Below, piece after piece: positions 18,999 through 28,023 of a DNA stretch of 64,000 nt (position 1 is the first letter of the stretch; each line of letters opens with the position of its first letter). This DNA comes from Pseudomonadales bacterium (GTDB taxonomy: Bacteria > Pseudomonadota > Gammaproteobacteria > Pseudomonadales > Azotimanducaceae): the NCBI GenBank assembly GCA_041395945.1, contig JAWKZN010000002.1, positions 930,001 through 994,000 on the forward strand, read 5' to 3'. The notes below the pieces were generated by a model. That model was not told the DNA's origin, did not search any database, and saw only the letters and a list, made by a program, of their open reading frames with translations. The position numbers and the translations under genes were made by a program.

Positions 18999-19981
18999 TG
19001 AACGGCGCCGCCTGAAGCAACGATTACTGCGCCGGCCCCATTCCGGGTCGCGGCACGGGCATCGGGTCCCGGAAGTTTTCCGCCGAAGCGGGCTTCCAGC
19101 CCGCTCGCCAGACATTCGAAGGTCATGCGCAGAAACTGCTGCTGACGCATGGCCGGTCGCGCCACCAGCCAGATTTCTGAATATACAGGCCCCGGGGCGT
19201 CCGCAAAGATCTTCCGCAGGCCGGGCCGGGCCTCGCCGAGATAGTCGGGAATACCGACCACGCCCCAGCCGAGCTCCGCCGCCTTGAGCTGGGCCCGCAG
19301 GCTGTCACTGCGAAAGCCGATCCGCTCGGATGGGATGGCCACGCCGAGTTGCTCGACGGCCGCCGCGAAGCGCTGCTCCGAGGCACCATCCACAAACCAG
19401 TGCTCGTCCAGCCGATCGAAGTGCGGCGTGCCGTTGCGCTCGATGTAGGATTCCGCCACCCAGGCACCCAGAGGCAGGGCGCCAACCCGGCGACACACCA
19501 GCTCGCTGTGCACAGGCCGCACGTGGCGTATGGCGATATCTGCTTCCAGATCGAGGAGATTCAGCAGCTGGGGAGAGACTTCCACTTCGATCTGGCGCTC
19601 CCCGGCCGCCGGATCCTCGCGCAATGGCAGCAGAAGTTCAGGCACGAGATCGGCAAGCAGTTCCGACAGGGTGATCCGCACCCGGCCACCGGTGGTGGTC
19701 CGGGCCAGCTCGCTCACCGACTCGAAGGCGGCCGCCTGCCTGCGCATCTGTGCCGCCACCTCGGCGAGACGCTCACCCACATCGTTGATTTTCAGACCCT
19801 GACCGCCGCGCTCGAAAAGCACCACACCGAGCTGGGATTCGAGCTGCTGGATGTGCCGGGCCACCGTGGGGTGTGCAAAATTCAGCACCCGTGCCGCACC
19901 GGCGAGACTGCCCTGCTCCACCACCGCGACGAAGGTTCGCACCAGATTCCAATCCAGTTCCTGGCCGGACTCACCTCGCAT
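18974..19981 (-). CDS. LysR-family transcriptional regulator
   Basis: About 335 residues. An N-terminal winged helix-turn-helix (LVRTFVAVVEQGSLAGAAR... VARHIQQLESQLGVVLFER) is followed by a substrate-binding-like effector domain. The ATG at 19981 is chosen because GGGAG lies 7 bases upstream. It is divergent from the small exported protein at 20095, and LysR proteins commonly control the divergent gene, so that gene is the likeliest target. The effector is unknown. Confidence 0.9.
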   Translation of the reverse strand: MRGESGQELDWNLVRTFVAVVEQGSLAGAARVLNFAHPTVARHIQQLESQLGVVLFERGGQGLKINDVGERLAEVAAQMRRQAAAFESVSELARTTTGGRVRITLSELLADLVPELLLPLREDPAAGERQIEVEVSPQLLNLLDLEADIAIRHVRPVHSELVCRRVGALPLGAWVAESYIERNGTPHFDRLDEHWFVDGASEQRFAAAVEQLGVAIPSERIGFRSDSLRAQLKAAELGWGVVGIPDYLGEARPGLRKIFADAPGPVYSEIWLVARPAMRQQQFLRMTFECLASGLEARFGGKLPGPDARAATRNGAGAVIVASGGAVHQGESAVG

Positions 19982-20094
19982 AACCCGCTCCCGGGACCTG
20001 CACAATCAGGAGAGACCGGTTCTACGTTACTTTTATTCCCAGGTCAATGATCAATTGTTACTTTAGGTAACACCATCAAGCAGGAATTTCGATC

Positions 20095-20442
20095 ATGACC
20101 AAGCCCCTCCTCGTCGTCGCCGCCTTCGCATCCACCTTGTCCCTGTCGGCCTTTGCTGCGGCACCGAGCAGCCCCAGCGAGTATCGCGGCTACAGCGCCT
20201 GCCTCGCCAGCGTGCCGAAGCAGTTCGAGACCCTGACCCCAACCCGCGACTATTACCTCAGCCGCACGGCCGAGGGCCGCACCTACTACATCAACGCCAG
20301 GCACTGGCACGACGGTGAGTGGGTGAGCGTCGGCCTGCGCTGCGATACCACGGTAAGCGGCCGGGAAGTGCTCTCCAGCACCGTCACCGCCAATCGCTTC
20401 GCGATTGCCGATCGTCGCAGCGTGCAGGTCGCAAGCCAGTAA
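20095..20442 (+). CDS. Small exported protein, divergent from LysR
   Basis: A 115-residue protein with a clear signal peptide (residues 1-22, ending AFAAAPSS). The mature part of about 90 residues has two cysteines (CLASVPKQF and LRCDTT) that could form a disulfide. It resembles small exported domains built of short beta strands, but I do not recognise a family. Transcription should end at the strong hairpin at 20575-20610. Its place opposite the LysR gene suggests it is the regulated gene. Confidence 0.7.
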   Translation: MTKPLLVVAAFASTLSLSAFAAAPSSPSEYRGYSACLASVPKQFETLTPTRDYYLSRTAEGRTYYINARHWHDGEWVSVGLRCDTTVSGREVLSSTVTANRFAIADRRSVQVASQ

Positions 20443-20574
20443 TCGGCCCCGGCGTCCCGGTCTGAGTCCGGATCCAGACGGCCGTGGTCGGGACCGGAGG
20501 CGGCCCCCGACCCGGCCGGCAACCCTCGGCACAACGACAGTGGCACCCCTCCGCGGCTGTCGTTGGCCACTCTA

Positions 20575-20610
20575 ACCGTCCTGAGGCAACCGTCTCAGGA
20601 CGGTCTTTTT
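20575..20610 (+). terminator. Rho-independent terminator
   Basis: ACCGTCCTGAG and CTCAGGACGGT form a perfect 11-bp stem with an 8-base loop followed by CTTTTT. It ends the transcript of the small exported protein and lies just before the convergent DUF1295 gene. Confidence 0.9.
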
Positions 20611-20634
20611 GGATATTTCAGAGAAAGTGATTGC

Positions 20635-21540
20635 TCACTTTCCACGCTTCAGTACTCCGTAGGGAAGCAGTCGTGGGACCCGTTCGCAATAGCGGTCATA
20701 ACCACGCTTGTCTGCCAGCAGCTTGCCTTCGATCATCGGGATGCTGATCCCGAGGAACAGTCCCGTCATCGCCAGGGCACCGGCGAACGTCCAGACCAGC
20801 GACCCGCCCGCCGCCCAGCCGAACAGCCCCAGAGCGACCCAGAAGCCAATCTCCCCCAGGTAGTTGGGGTGCCGGCACCAGGCCCAGACCCCGTCCTGAA
20901 GCAGACGGCCCGAAGTCTCACCCCCAGCCGCTGCTGCGCCTGCCCGGAAACGGTGCAACTGCAGATCCGCCCGGGTTTCCAGCGCCAGCGCCCCGAGCCC
21001 GACCGACAGCGCAATGAGGTCCACCGGGTTGAGCGGCCCGCCGGCGCCGGCCAGCACGACATACAGGGGCAGACAGCCGACAAACACCAGCACCGTGGGA
21101 AAGCCATGAATACCCAGCAGGCTGACCAGCCCGTACCAGCGACCCGTCTGCTGCTGCAGATTCCGGTAACGCCAGTCTTCGTGGGGCAGCCCCTGCCAGC
21201 CCTGAGCCCAGTTGAGTGTCAGACGCACCGACCACAGCCCCACCAGCCCGAGCGCAAGCAGCACCCGGGCATCCAGCGGAAACCCGACAAGCCCCCACCA
21301 GTAGAGGCCGATCACCGGCGGCGCCACACTCCAGTAAGGGTCATAGAAACTGGCGTTGCGGAATGCCAGGCTCCAGGCGAACACCACTGCCGTGGCCATC
21401 AGATCGGCCACGGCGACGACGAACAGACCCGGCGGCCAGCCCGCCGGACCGGCCTCCGGGGACAGCAGCACCACTACCGCCGCTGCCACCAACAGTGCGC
21501 TTAAATAGGCAGCGGTAACCAGAGTGAGTGCCCACTTCAC
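20635..21540 (-). CDS. DUF1295-type membrane protein (steroid 5-alpha-reductase-like fold)
   Basis: A 301-residue protein with about eight hydrophobic segments. Signature segments of DUF1295/isoprenylcysteine methyltransferase-like proteins are FYDPYWSVAPP, WSVRLTLNW and, near the C-terminus, GVWAWCRHPNYLGEIGFW, plus DKRGYDRYCERVPRLLPY. The C-terminal part would bind a nucleotide or SAM cofactor, with lipid or steroid as possible substrate. It is followed on the same strand, six bases after the glycerol-binding protein gene ends, so it could be cotranscribed with the glp cluster by read-through. Confidence 0.8.
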   Translation of the reverse strand: MKWALTLVTAAYLSALLVAAAVVVLLSPEAGPAGWPPGLFVVAVADLMATAVVFAWSLAFRNASFYDPYWSVAPPVIGLYWWGLVGFPLDARVLLALGLVGLWSVRLTLNWAQGWQGLPHEDWRYRNLQQQTGRWYGLVSLLGIHGFPTVLVFVGCLPLYVVLAGAGGPLNPVDLIALSVGLGALALETRADLQLHRFRAGAAAAGGETSGRLLQDGVWAWCRHPNYLGEIGFWVALGLFGWAAGGSLVWTFAGALAMTGLFLGISIPMIEGKLLADKRGYDRYCERVPRLLPYGVLKRGK

Positions 21541-21546
21541 AACCGC

Positions 21547-23316
21547 CTAGCGCACCCGACCTTCGCGCCAGGCAGCGATCAGCGCAGCGTAAGGCACCGT
21601 TTCGCCCCGGGGTTTTTCATCCGCCAGTTTCGGCTTCGGGGCCCCCGGACGGGCCAGCCACTCGGCCGGATCCATGGGTTCGTTGAGCAGCGGACCGCAA
21701 TCACCCTGGATGCCCGCCCGCTGCAGGCGCTCGAGCACCCGGTCCTGCTGCTCGGCGAGGGTGTCCATCGCCGCCTGGGGCGTCACCGCACCGCTGACCG
21801 CGTTGGCCACATTGGGCCACCACAGCTGGGCCAGCTTCGGATAGTCGGGCACGTTGGTGCCGGTCGGTGTCCAGGCCGTGCGCGCCGGGGAGCGGTAGAA
21901 CTCCACCAGCCCCCCAAGTCGCGGGGCGATCTCGGTCATGGCCGCCGAGGCGAGATCCGATTCCCGGATGGGGGTGAGACCCACCAGCGTCTTCTTCAGT
22001 GACACGGTCTTCGAAACCACGAACTGGGCATACAGCCAGGCGGCCTTGCGCCGGTCCAGCGGCGTGCTCTTGAGCAGCGTCCAGGCACCGGCGTCCTGAT
22101 AACCGAGCTTCATACCTTCAGACCAGTAGGGTCCATGGGGGGAGGGCGCCATGCGCCATTTCGGGGTACCGTCGTCGTTCACCACCGCCAGGCCCGGCTG
22201 GATCATGTCCGCGGTAAAGGTCGTGTACCAGAAGATCTGCTGGGCGATGTGGCCCTGGGCGGGCACCGGACCGGCTTCCGAAAAGGTCATGCCGGACGCC
22301 TCCGGTGGCGCGTAGGCCTTCAGCCAGTCCATGTATTTGGTCAGCGCATAAACGGCGGCCGGACCGTTGGTGGCGCCCCCCCGGGAGACGGAAGAGCCCA
22401 CCGGCCGGCAGCCTTCGACCCGGATACCCCACTCGTCCACCGGCACCCCATTGGGGATGCCCGCGTCTCCCGCCCCCGCCATCGACAGCCAGGCGTCGGT
22501 AAAACGCCAGCCCAGCGACGGGTCTTTCTTGCCGTAGTCCATGTGACCGTAGACGCGCGCACCGTCCAGCTCCTTCACATGCACACTGAAGAACTCGGCG
22601 ATGTCCTCGTAAGCGGACCAGTTCACCGGCACCCCCAGCTCGTAGCCGTAGATCTCCCTGAAGCGCGCCTGCAGCTCCGGTCGTTCGAACCAGTCCTGGC
22701 GGAACCAGTAGAGGTTGGCGAACTGCTGATCGGGCAGCTGATAGAGCTTGCCGTCCGGGCCGGTGGTGAAGGAGCGGCCGATGAAGTCCTCCACATCCAG
22801 CGTCGGTGACGTGACATCCGCACCTTCACCCGCCATGAAATCGGACAATGGCACCACATAACCGTAGCGGGCGTGGGTACCGATCAGATCCGAATCGTTC
22901 ACGTAAGCGTCGTAGACGTTCTGGCCGGACTGCATCTGGGTCTGCAGTTTCTCGATCACATCCCCTTCCTGGATGAGATCGTGGGTCACCGTGATACCGG
23001 TGATCTCGGCAAATGCCTTGGCCAGTACTTCGGATTCGTATTCGTGGGTGGTCAGGGTCTCGGACACCACGCTGATGCGCATGCCGCGGAAGGGCTCGGC
23101 CGCTTTCGTGAACCAGGCCAGTTCCGCAAGCTGGGCGCTCCGGTCCAGCGTGGAGGGTTGAAACTCACTCACCCAGCGCTCGGCGCTGGCGGAGAAATCC
23201 ATCCCTCCGCTGCCGGCGGAAGCTGCCCGTTTTTCTCCGGTGCTGGATTCCGATGCCTGCTCGGCGCCACAACCGGCAACCAGCAGCATCACCCCTGCCA
23301 TCCAGAATCGCATCAT
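21547..23316 (-). CDS. glpV: Glycerol ABC transporter substrate-binding lipoprotein GlpV-like
   Basis: About 589 residues, an extracellular solute-binding protein. The start at 23316 gives MMRFWMAGVMLLVAGC, a lipoprotein signal with the lipobox Cys16; GGAG lies 5 bases upstream. The length and the cluster order (two ATPases, two permeases, DUF2160, binding protein) match the GlpSTPQUV glycerol importer described in Rhizobium leguminosarum. It binds substrate in the periplasm and hands it to GlpP and GlpQ. A 547-base gap holding a structured inverted repeat separates it from the rest of the operon. Confidence 0.85.
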   Translation of the reverse strand: MMRFWMAGVMLLVAGCGAEQASESSTGEKRAASAGSGGMDFSASAERWVSEFQPSTLDRSAQLAELAWFTKAAEPFRGMRISVVSETLTTHEYESEVLAKAFAEITGITVTHDLIQEGDVIEKLQTQMQSGQNVYDAYVNDSDLIGTHARYGYVVPLSDFMAGEGADVTSPTLDVEDFIGRSFTTGPDGKLYQLPDQQFANLYWFRQDWFERPELQARFREIYGYELGVPVNWSAYEDIAEFFSVHVKELDGARVYGHMDYGKKDPSLGWRFTDAWLSMAGAGDAGIPNGVPVDEWGIRVEGCRPVGSSVSRGGATNGPAAVYALTKYMDWLKAYAPPEASGMTFSEAGPVPAQGHIAQQIFWYTTFTADMIQPGLAVVNDDGTPKWRMAPSPHGPYWSEGMKLGYQDAGAWTLLKSTPLDRRKAAWLYAQFVVSKTVSLKKTLVGLTPIRESDLASAAMTEIAPRLGGLVEFYRSPARTAWTPTGTNVPDYPKLAQLWWPNVANAVSGAVTPQAAMDTLAEQQDRVLERLQRAGIQGDCGPLLNEPMDPAEWLARPGAPKPKLADEKPRGETVPYAALIAAWREGRVR

Positions 23317-23863
23317 CACCGCTCCCGTCTTGGATATGAGCGGCAATGAAACCCTGTTGATGGCGGCGCTTCAAGGCAAACCCCCGATGTCTTCGCCGAA
23401 GGTTCCGGGGCGGGTTGCCGGGTCTTCGGTAGATTCTCGCATCAGTCATCGATGCACGGCTGGAACCGCGGCCGTTCGGCTGGGCCTGTTTTCGGAGTGT
23501 GCCGAGACTCGACCGTCGAGCAGCAGCACCAGACGTGATTCGTGAGGAACCCAGACCCCACAGATCGGACTCCCCAAAACTTCTCCGAGTGTCGGCGATG
23601 TGCACTGCCAAGAATCTCGGAAAGGTTCACATGGCGTGGGCGAGGACGGGTACTCCCGGGCCGTGTAGCGAGGCCGAGTGCGGCTAGTTGACTCGCGGGC
23701 TTCCCGCGAGGCAAATCGCCAAGCGAGGGCACAGCGGAGCTGCCGAGCGAGGCCCGGGAGTACCCGTCCTCGACCACGCACTGATCAACCTCTCTCCGAT
23801 TTCATTGGCAGAGTTCTTCACGCCGACCCGCAATCGCAGATAGGTTACGGGGTGATGAAGCCA
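23317..23863. other. Long intergenic gap inside the glp operon
   Basis: This 547-base stretch between the DUF2160 gene and glpV has no convincing gene. It is dominated by the inverted repeat listed next. Open frames crossing the repeat (for example minus 23446-23781) encode only low-complexity Arg/Ser-rich sequence. Confidence 0.6.
23634..23779. repeat. Large inverted repeat / MITE- or REP-like structured element
   Basis: A perfect 22-base arm at 23641-23662 (starting CGAGGACGGGTACTCC) is repeated inverted at 23751-23772. With one mismatch the arms extend to 23634 and 23779. The 88-base centre contains a further perfect hairpin, CTCGCGGG-CTT-CCCGCGAG (23692-23710), and other GC-rich pairings, so the whole folds as a branched structure. 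It has no transposase gene. It could be a non-autonomous mobile repeat or act on glpV mRNA levels. Confidence 0.8.
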
Positions 23864-24136
23864 TCACCCCCACCGCATCACCACCCCGAGCAGCACCACA
23901 GCGACCACACTGGCAATCCACACCGGCCCATCCGAAACCGCCAGCCACCCTATGTGCACGAATGCGCTCGCGAGCAGGCTGATGAAAAAGCGATCTCCGG
24001 GGGTGGTCTGCATCGGCAGCCAGCCGCGCCGGGGCGGGGAGGGTGCGCGCAGCTGCCACAGGGTCATCGCAGCAAGCGCGCAACCGATGCCGATGAAAAA
24101 CAGGGTCGTCGGCAGGGTCCAGGCCATCCAGCTCAT
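23864..24136 (-). CDS. glpU: DUF2160 membrane protein of glycerol ABC transporter (GlpU-like)
   Basis: A 90-residue protein with two or three hydrophobic helices (MSWMAWTLPTTLFFIGIGCA... and two helices near the C-terminus) and the DUF2160 segment PMQTTPGDRFFISLLASAF. DUF2160 genes sit beside GlpPQ-type glycerol permeases. Its ATG shares one base with the stop of the permease gene before it (TGATG), so it is coupled. The role in transport is unknown. Confidence 0.85.
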   Translation of the reverse strand: MSWMAWTLPTTLFFIGIGCALAAMTLWQLRAPSPPRRGWLPMQTTPGDRFFISLLASAFVHIGWLAVSDGPVWIASVVAVVLLGVVMRWG

Positions 24137-24942
24137 CACACCCGCCCCAGCGCGAAGCCTTTGATCAGATGCCGGCGCACAAACCACACCACAGCCACAC
24201 CCGGCAGTATCGTCAGCACACCCGCCGCGGCCAGCACACCCCAGTCCATACCCGATGCACTCACTGTTCGGGTCATCACCACCACGATCGGCTTCGCTTC
24301 GCTGCCGGTCAGGGTGCGCGCCAGCAGCAGTTCCACCCAGCTGAACATGAAGCAGAAGAACACGGTCACCCCGATACCACTGCGCACCGTCGGCAGAAAC
24401 AGGCGGAAGAAGAAGTAGGGCAGACTGTGACCGTCGATGCGCGCCATCTCATCCAGCGAACGCGGCACCGCCGACATGAAACCTTCGAGGATCCACACTG
24501 CCAGCGGCACGGTGAACAGACAGTGGGCGAGGGCGACCGCCAGCGGTGTATCGAACAGGCCGATGGCGGAGTAGAGCTGGAAGAAGGGCAACAGAAACAC
24601 CGCCGGTGGCGCCATGCGGTTCGACAGCAGCCAGAAGAACAGATGTTTGTCGCCGAGAAAGCGGTAGCGCGAGAATGCATACGCCGCCGGCAGGGCCACA
24701 CTGATCGAGATCAGCGTGTTGAGCACCACGTAGCTGAGTGAGTTGGCAAAACCCTGGTACCACACCGGGTTGGTGAAGATCTCCCGATAGTTGGCCAGGG
24801 TATCCCAGGGGGTGAGCGACGCGCCGGCCACGATCTGTGCATTGCTGGTAAACGACAGGCTCAGCAGCCAGTAGATGGGCAGCGCCAGATAGATACCATA
24901 CAGATACAACACCCAGCGGGCCTGCCCGGCCGCCCGGCTCAT
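24136..24942 (-). CDS. glpQ: Glycerol ABC transporter permease GlpQ-like
   Basis: A 268-residue inner-membrane permease with six helices. The ABC coupling motif is EMARIDGHSLPYFFFRLFLP (about residues 165-184), in the EAA-x3-G class of carbohydrate permeases (MalG type). It begins inside the stop of glpP (overlap 24939-24942) and ends on the start of the DUF2160 gene, so three genes are tightly coupled. It pairs with GlpP to form the membrane channel. Confidence 0.9.
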   Translation of the reverse strand: MSRAAGQARWVLYLYGIYLALPIYWLLSLSFTSNAQIVAGASLTPWDTLANYREIFTNPVWYQGFANSLSYVVLNTLISISVALPAAYAFSRYRFLGDKHLFFWLLSNRMAPPAVFLLPFFQLYSAIGLFDTPLAVALAHCLFTVPLAVWILEGFMSAVPRSLDEMARIDGHSLPYFFFRLFLPTVRSGIGVTVFFCFMFSWVELLLARTLTGSEAKPIVVVMTRTVSASGMDWGVLAAAGVLTILPGVAVVWFVRRHLIKGFALGRV

Positions 24943-25808
24943 CGCGGTTCTTCCTTATCCGACCCCGCCGCCACGCTGGTGTAAAACAGCCAGCACAGCA
25001 GCAGCACCACCAGGAAATAGAGCACCGAAAAGGCGGCCGCCGGACCCAGATCGAACTGCCCTACCGCCATGCTGGTGAGGTACTGGCTGAGGAACGTGGT
25101 GCTGTTACCGGGGCCACCGCCGGTGAGCACAAAGGGTTCGGTGTAGATCATGAAGCTGTCCATCAGCCGCAGCAGCACGGCGATCACCAGCACCGCGCGC
25201 AGGCGTGGCAGTTCCACATGGCGGAACACCTGCCAGCGGCCGGCACCGTCCATCGCGGCGGCCTGGTAATAGGGTTCCGGGATCGCCGCCAGTCCGGAGA
25301 ATGCCAGCAGCGCCACCAGTGACGTCCAGTGCCAGACGTCCATGGCCAGCAGCGTAATCCAGGCATCCAGCGAGCTGGCGGTGTAGTTGAAGTCGATGCC
25401 CAGTCCGGTGAGCGCCTTGCCGAGCAGGCCGATATCCGGACGGGCAAACAGCTGCCAGATGGTGCCGACCACGTTCCAGGGAATCAGCAGCGGGATCGCC
25501 AGCAGCACCAGATTCAGTCCCACCCAGCGGCCCGTCTTCGGCAGCGCCCGGGCCACCATCACCCCCAGCGGGATTTCGATCAGCAGCACCAGTCCACTGA
25601 AGGTCAGCTGGCGCAGCAGTGCATCCTGAAAGCGGGGATCCCGGAGAATTTCCCGGTACCAGTCAAAGCCGACGAACACCCGGGTGTGCAGGTCAAAAAT
25701 ATCCTGCACCGAATAGTTCACCACCGTCATCAGCGGTATCACAGCGCTGAAAGCGACGATGAGCAGCACGGGCAGCACACCGAGCCAGGCGCGGTTGTCA
25801 CTGCGCAT
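24939..25808 (-). CDS. glpP: Glycerol ABC transporter permease GlpP-like
   Basis: A 289-residue permease of the MalF type with six helices. The EAA-like loop is YYQAAAMDGAGRWQVFRHVE, about 90 residues before the end. Its start overlaps the 3' end of glpT by 11 bases and its stop overlaps glpQ by 4 bases. It is the partner of GlpQ in the importer. Confidence 0.9.
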   Translation of the reverse strand: MRSDNRAWLGVLPVLLIVAFSAVIPLMTVVNYSVQDIFDLHTRVFVGFDWYREILRDPRFQDALLRQLTFSGLVLLIEIPLGVMVARALPKTGRWVGLNLVLLAIPLLIPWNVVGTIWQLFARPDIGLLGKALTGLGIDFNYTASSLDAWITLLAMDVWHWTSLVALLAFSGLAAIPEPYYQAAAMDGAGRWQVFRHVELPRLRAVLVIAVLLRLMDSFMIYTEPFVLTGGGPGNSTTFLSQYLTSMAVGQFDLGPAAAFSVLYFLVVLLLCWLFYTSVAAGSDKEEPR

Positions 25809-26880
25809 GGTCGATCCTCAGCCCGTCGCGGAAGCCGAAGATCCGCTGCGGATCCAGGCACAGCCAGCCATCGCCCGGGCTGACTCCGTCGAGCGACTGG
25901 CGTGTGGTCACCTCCGCCTCGCCGCACCGCGCTGTAACAAGACCATGCACGGATCCCTGGACCGTGCCGAGTATGCGGGTCTGCAGAATGCGCGCTGCCA
26001 GACACGCGCCGCGGTCAGGCCGGGCGCCGTTCTCCAGCCTGGCCCACTCGGGACGAAAACCGACCCGGCAGATTCCGTCATCCGCAGCCGTCGCACCGAA
26101 CAGTGTCCCGTCTACCCGATAGGCGCCGCTCTCAATTCGGGCATCGAGAAAGTTCATTCCCGGCGAACCCACGAAGTAGCCGACGTGCTCGTGAGCCGGT
26201 TGGGTCACCAGCAGTTCCGGTGACGCGGTCTGCACGATGCGGCCTTCGTGCAGTACGCTGATGCGATCGGCGAAGGTCAGCGCCTCGGTCTGATCGTGAG
26301 TCACATAGACCATGGTGGTGCCCAGCTCCCGCTGCACTGACTTCAGTGCCTGTCGCAACTGCCACTTATAGGCGGGCTGCGCGGCGGTGAGGGGTTCGTC
26401 GAGCAGCACCAGGGACACGTCCGGACGCACCAGCGACTTGCCGATGGCCACCAGCTGTTTTTCGACCAGACTGAGCCGGGCCGGCTTGCGCTTGAGCAGA
26501 CCTTCCAGGTGCAGGCGCCGGGCAATATCCGCAGCACGCGCCCGTTGTGTTGCACGGGGTGCCCCCGCACAGCGCAGCGGAAAACGCAGATTGTCTTCCA
26601 CGGTCATGGCTTCATAGAGCACGGGAAACTGAAACACCTGACTGACCCGTCGCGCCAGCGGTGCGCGCGCACCGACATCCTCGCCATTGAAAATCATCTG
26701 TCCGCGATCCATCGGCAACAGCCCGGACAGCAGATTCAACAGAGTGGATTTTCCCGCACCGGAGCCGCCGAGCAGGGCGTGTGCCTCGCCGCTTTCGATG
26801 TCAAGATTAAGATCAGCCAGGGTGTCCGTGTCTGCACCCGGATAGCGGAAACTCAACTGCTGAATACGGATCTCAGCCAT
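25798..26880 (-). CDS. glpT: Glycerol ABC transporter ATPase GlpT-like, unusual signature motif
   Basis: About 360 residues from the ATG at 26880, which starts within the last codons of glpS (8-base overlap). Walker A is GGSGAGKST (38-46), Walker B is VLLDEP and the switch His is in VTHDQTEA. The ABC signature, normally LSGGQ, reads LSLVEKQ, so one of the two composite ATP sites may be degenerate. The C-terminal TOBE-like part is present. It is expected to form a heterodimer with GlpS, which has the canonical signature. Confidence 0.88.
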   Translation of the reverse strand: MAEIRIQQLSFRYPGADTDTLADLNLDIESGEAHALLGGSGAGKSTLLNLLSGLLPMDRGQMIFNGEDVGARAPLARRVSQVFQFPVLYEAMTVEDNLRFPLRCAGAPRATQRARAADIARRLHLEGLLKRKPARLSLVEKQLVAIGKSLVRPDVSLVLLDEPLTAAQPAYKWQLRQALKSVQRELGTTMVYVTHDQTEALTFADRISVLHEGRIVQTASPELLVTQPAHEHVGYFVGSPGMNFLDARIESGAYRVDGTLFGATAADDGICRVGFRPEWARLENGARPDRGACLAARILQTRILGTVQGSVHGLVTARCGEAEVTTRQSLDGVSPGDGWLCLDPQRIFGFRDGLRIDHAQ

Positions 26881-27940
26881 GCCGGTCCACGCCGCGATGC
26901 GAATCCGCACCACCATCCCGTGCTGAAGTCAGTGGAAACGCATGTACCGAGCGCTTCGCTGCAAAGAGCGTCTGCCGTACGCCGGGTTCGAACTGCCGCA
27001 GGCCTTCAAGCCGCGCCACCCAGTCGATGTTCGAATCAGCCGTCGCGTCGCGACCGAGCGGTGTGCAATGCAGAAAAGTTTCTGAACCGTTGGTTTCGAA
27101 GCCACTCACCTGCACATCGAAGGCCACATCGTCGTCTGCCCCGCGTTTCAACTGCAGATGCTCCGGACGCACCACCTGCAGCACTTCGTCTGCAATGAGT
27201 CGATTGATACCCGGATCGCTCATGAGATCGGCTGCACGCGGCGAGACCGGTCGCTCATATACCTCGAGCGGGCGGCCAGCCTGCAGCACCCCCTGATCGG
27301 CCATCAGCAGGACACTGTCACCCAGCGCGAAGGCGTCCCGGGGATCCGAAGTCGTGTAAATCACCGTCAGATCCGATCCGTGCAGCAGGGTGCGGAGATC
27401 GAGCTGCAGCGCTTCGCGCAGCTTGTAGTCGAGATTCACCAGGGGCTCATCCATCACCAGCACCCGGGCGCCCTTCGCCAGCGCGCGGCCGATGGCCACC
27501 CGCTGCTGCTGACCGCCGGAGAGTGTGTGGGGCAGGCGGTCGAGGAGGGGGGTGAGTTCCAGACGCGCGGCGATGTCTTCTACCCGGCTGCGGACCTGGG
27601 AATCCGTGAGCGGTGCGGAACGCTTCTGCGCCGGTTGCTGCGACCGCTGCTGGGCGAGCAGTGGCGAGGCCAGATTCTGGAACACCGACCAGTTGGGATA
27701 ATTCACAAAGGCCTGATAGACCAGGGCCACCGATCGCGCACCCGGTGCCTGCGCGGTGATCGATTCCCCATCGAGACAGATATCGCCAGACACCGCCGCG
27801 TCCAGGCCCGCGATGGTGCGCGCGAGCCGGGTTTTGCCGGAAAAATTGCGGCCGAGCACCACGCTGATCTCGCCCATCGGGAACAGATGGTCGATGGGCG
27901 CAGCGTCGGGCTTCAGTCGGAGCGCGCGAAGTTCTAACAT
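26873..27940 (-). CDS. glpS: Glycerol ABC transporter ATPase GlpS-like
   Basis: A 355-residue ABC ATPase of the MalK/UgpC class. Walker A is GRNFSGKT (residues 30-37), the signature LSGGQQQR is canonical and Walker B is VLVMDEP. The switch region reads YTTSDPRDA, where the usual His is replaced by Ser, so it complements GlpT, which keeps the His but has an altered signature. It is the first gene of the cluster and is divergent from the Nudix gene; the operon promoter must lie between 27941 and 28023. Confidence 0.9.
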   Translation of the reverse strand: MLELRALRLKPDAAPIDHLFPMGEISVVLGRNFSGKTRLARTIAGLDAAVSGDICLDGESITAQAPGARSVALVYQAFVNYPNWSVFQNLASPLLAQQRSQQPAQKRSAPLTDSQVRSRVEDIAARLELTPLLDRLPHTLSGGQQQRVAIGRALAKGARVLVMDEPLVNLDYKLREALQLDLRTLLHGSDLTVIYTTSDPRDAFALGDSVLLMADQGVLQAGRPLEVYERPVSPRAADLMSDPGINRLIADEVLQVVRPEHLQLKRGADDDVAFDVQVSGFETNGSETFLHCTPLGRDATADSNIDWVARLEGLRQFEPGVRQTLFAAKRSVHAFPLTSARDGGADSHRGVDRHG

Positions 27941-28023
27941 CGGTGACCGGGAAGAGGAGCCTGTGCCTATGCTAACAACAATCGCCCCGGTGTCCTGCCC
28001 AATCGGAATGGATTGAGTACCGC

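Noticed and set aside
23446..23781. 111-codon minus-strand frames across the inverted repeat
   Set aside because: The product is Arg/Ser/Pro-rich, mirrors the repeat and has no ribosome-binding site.
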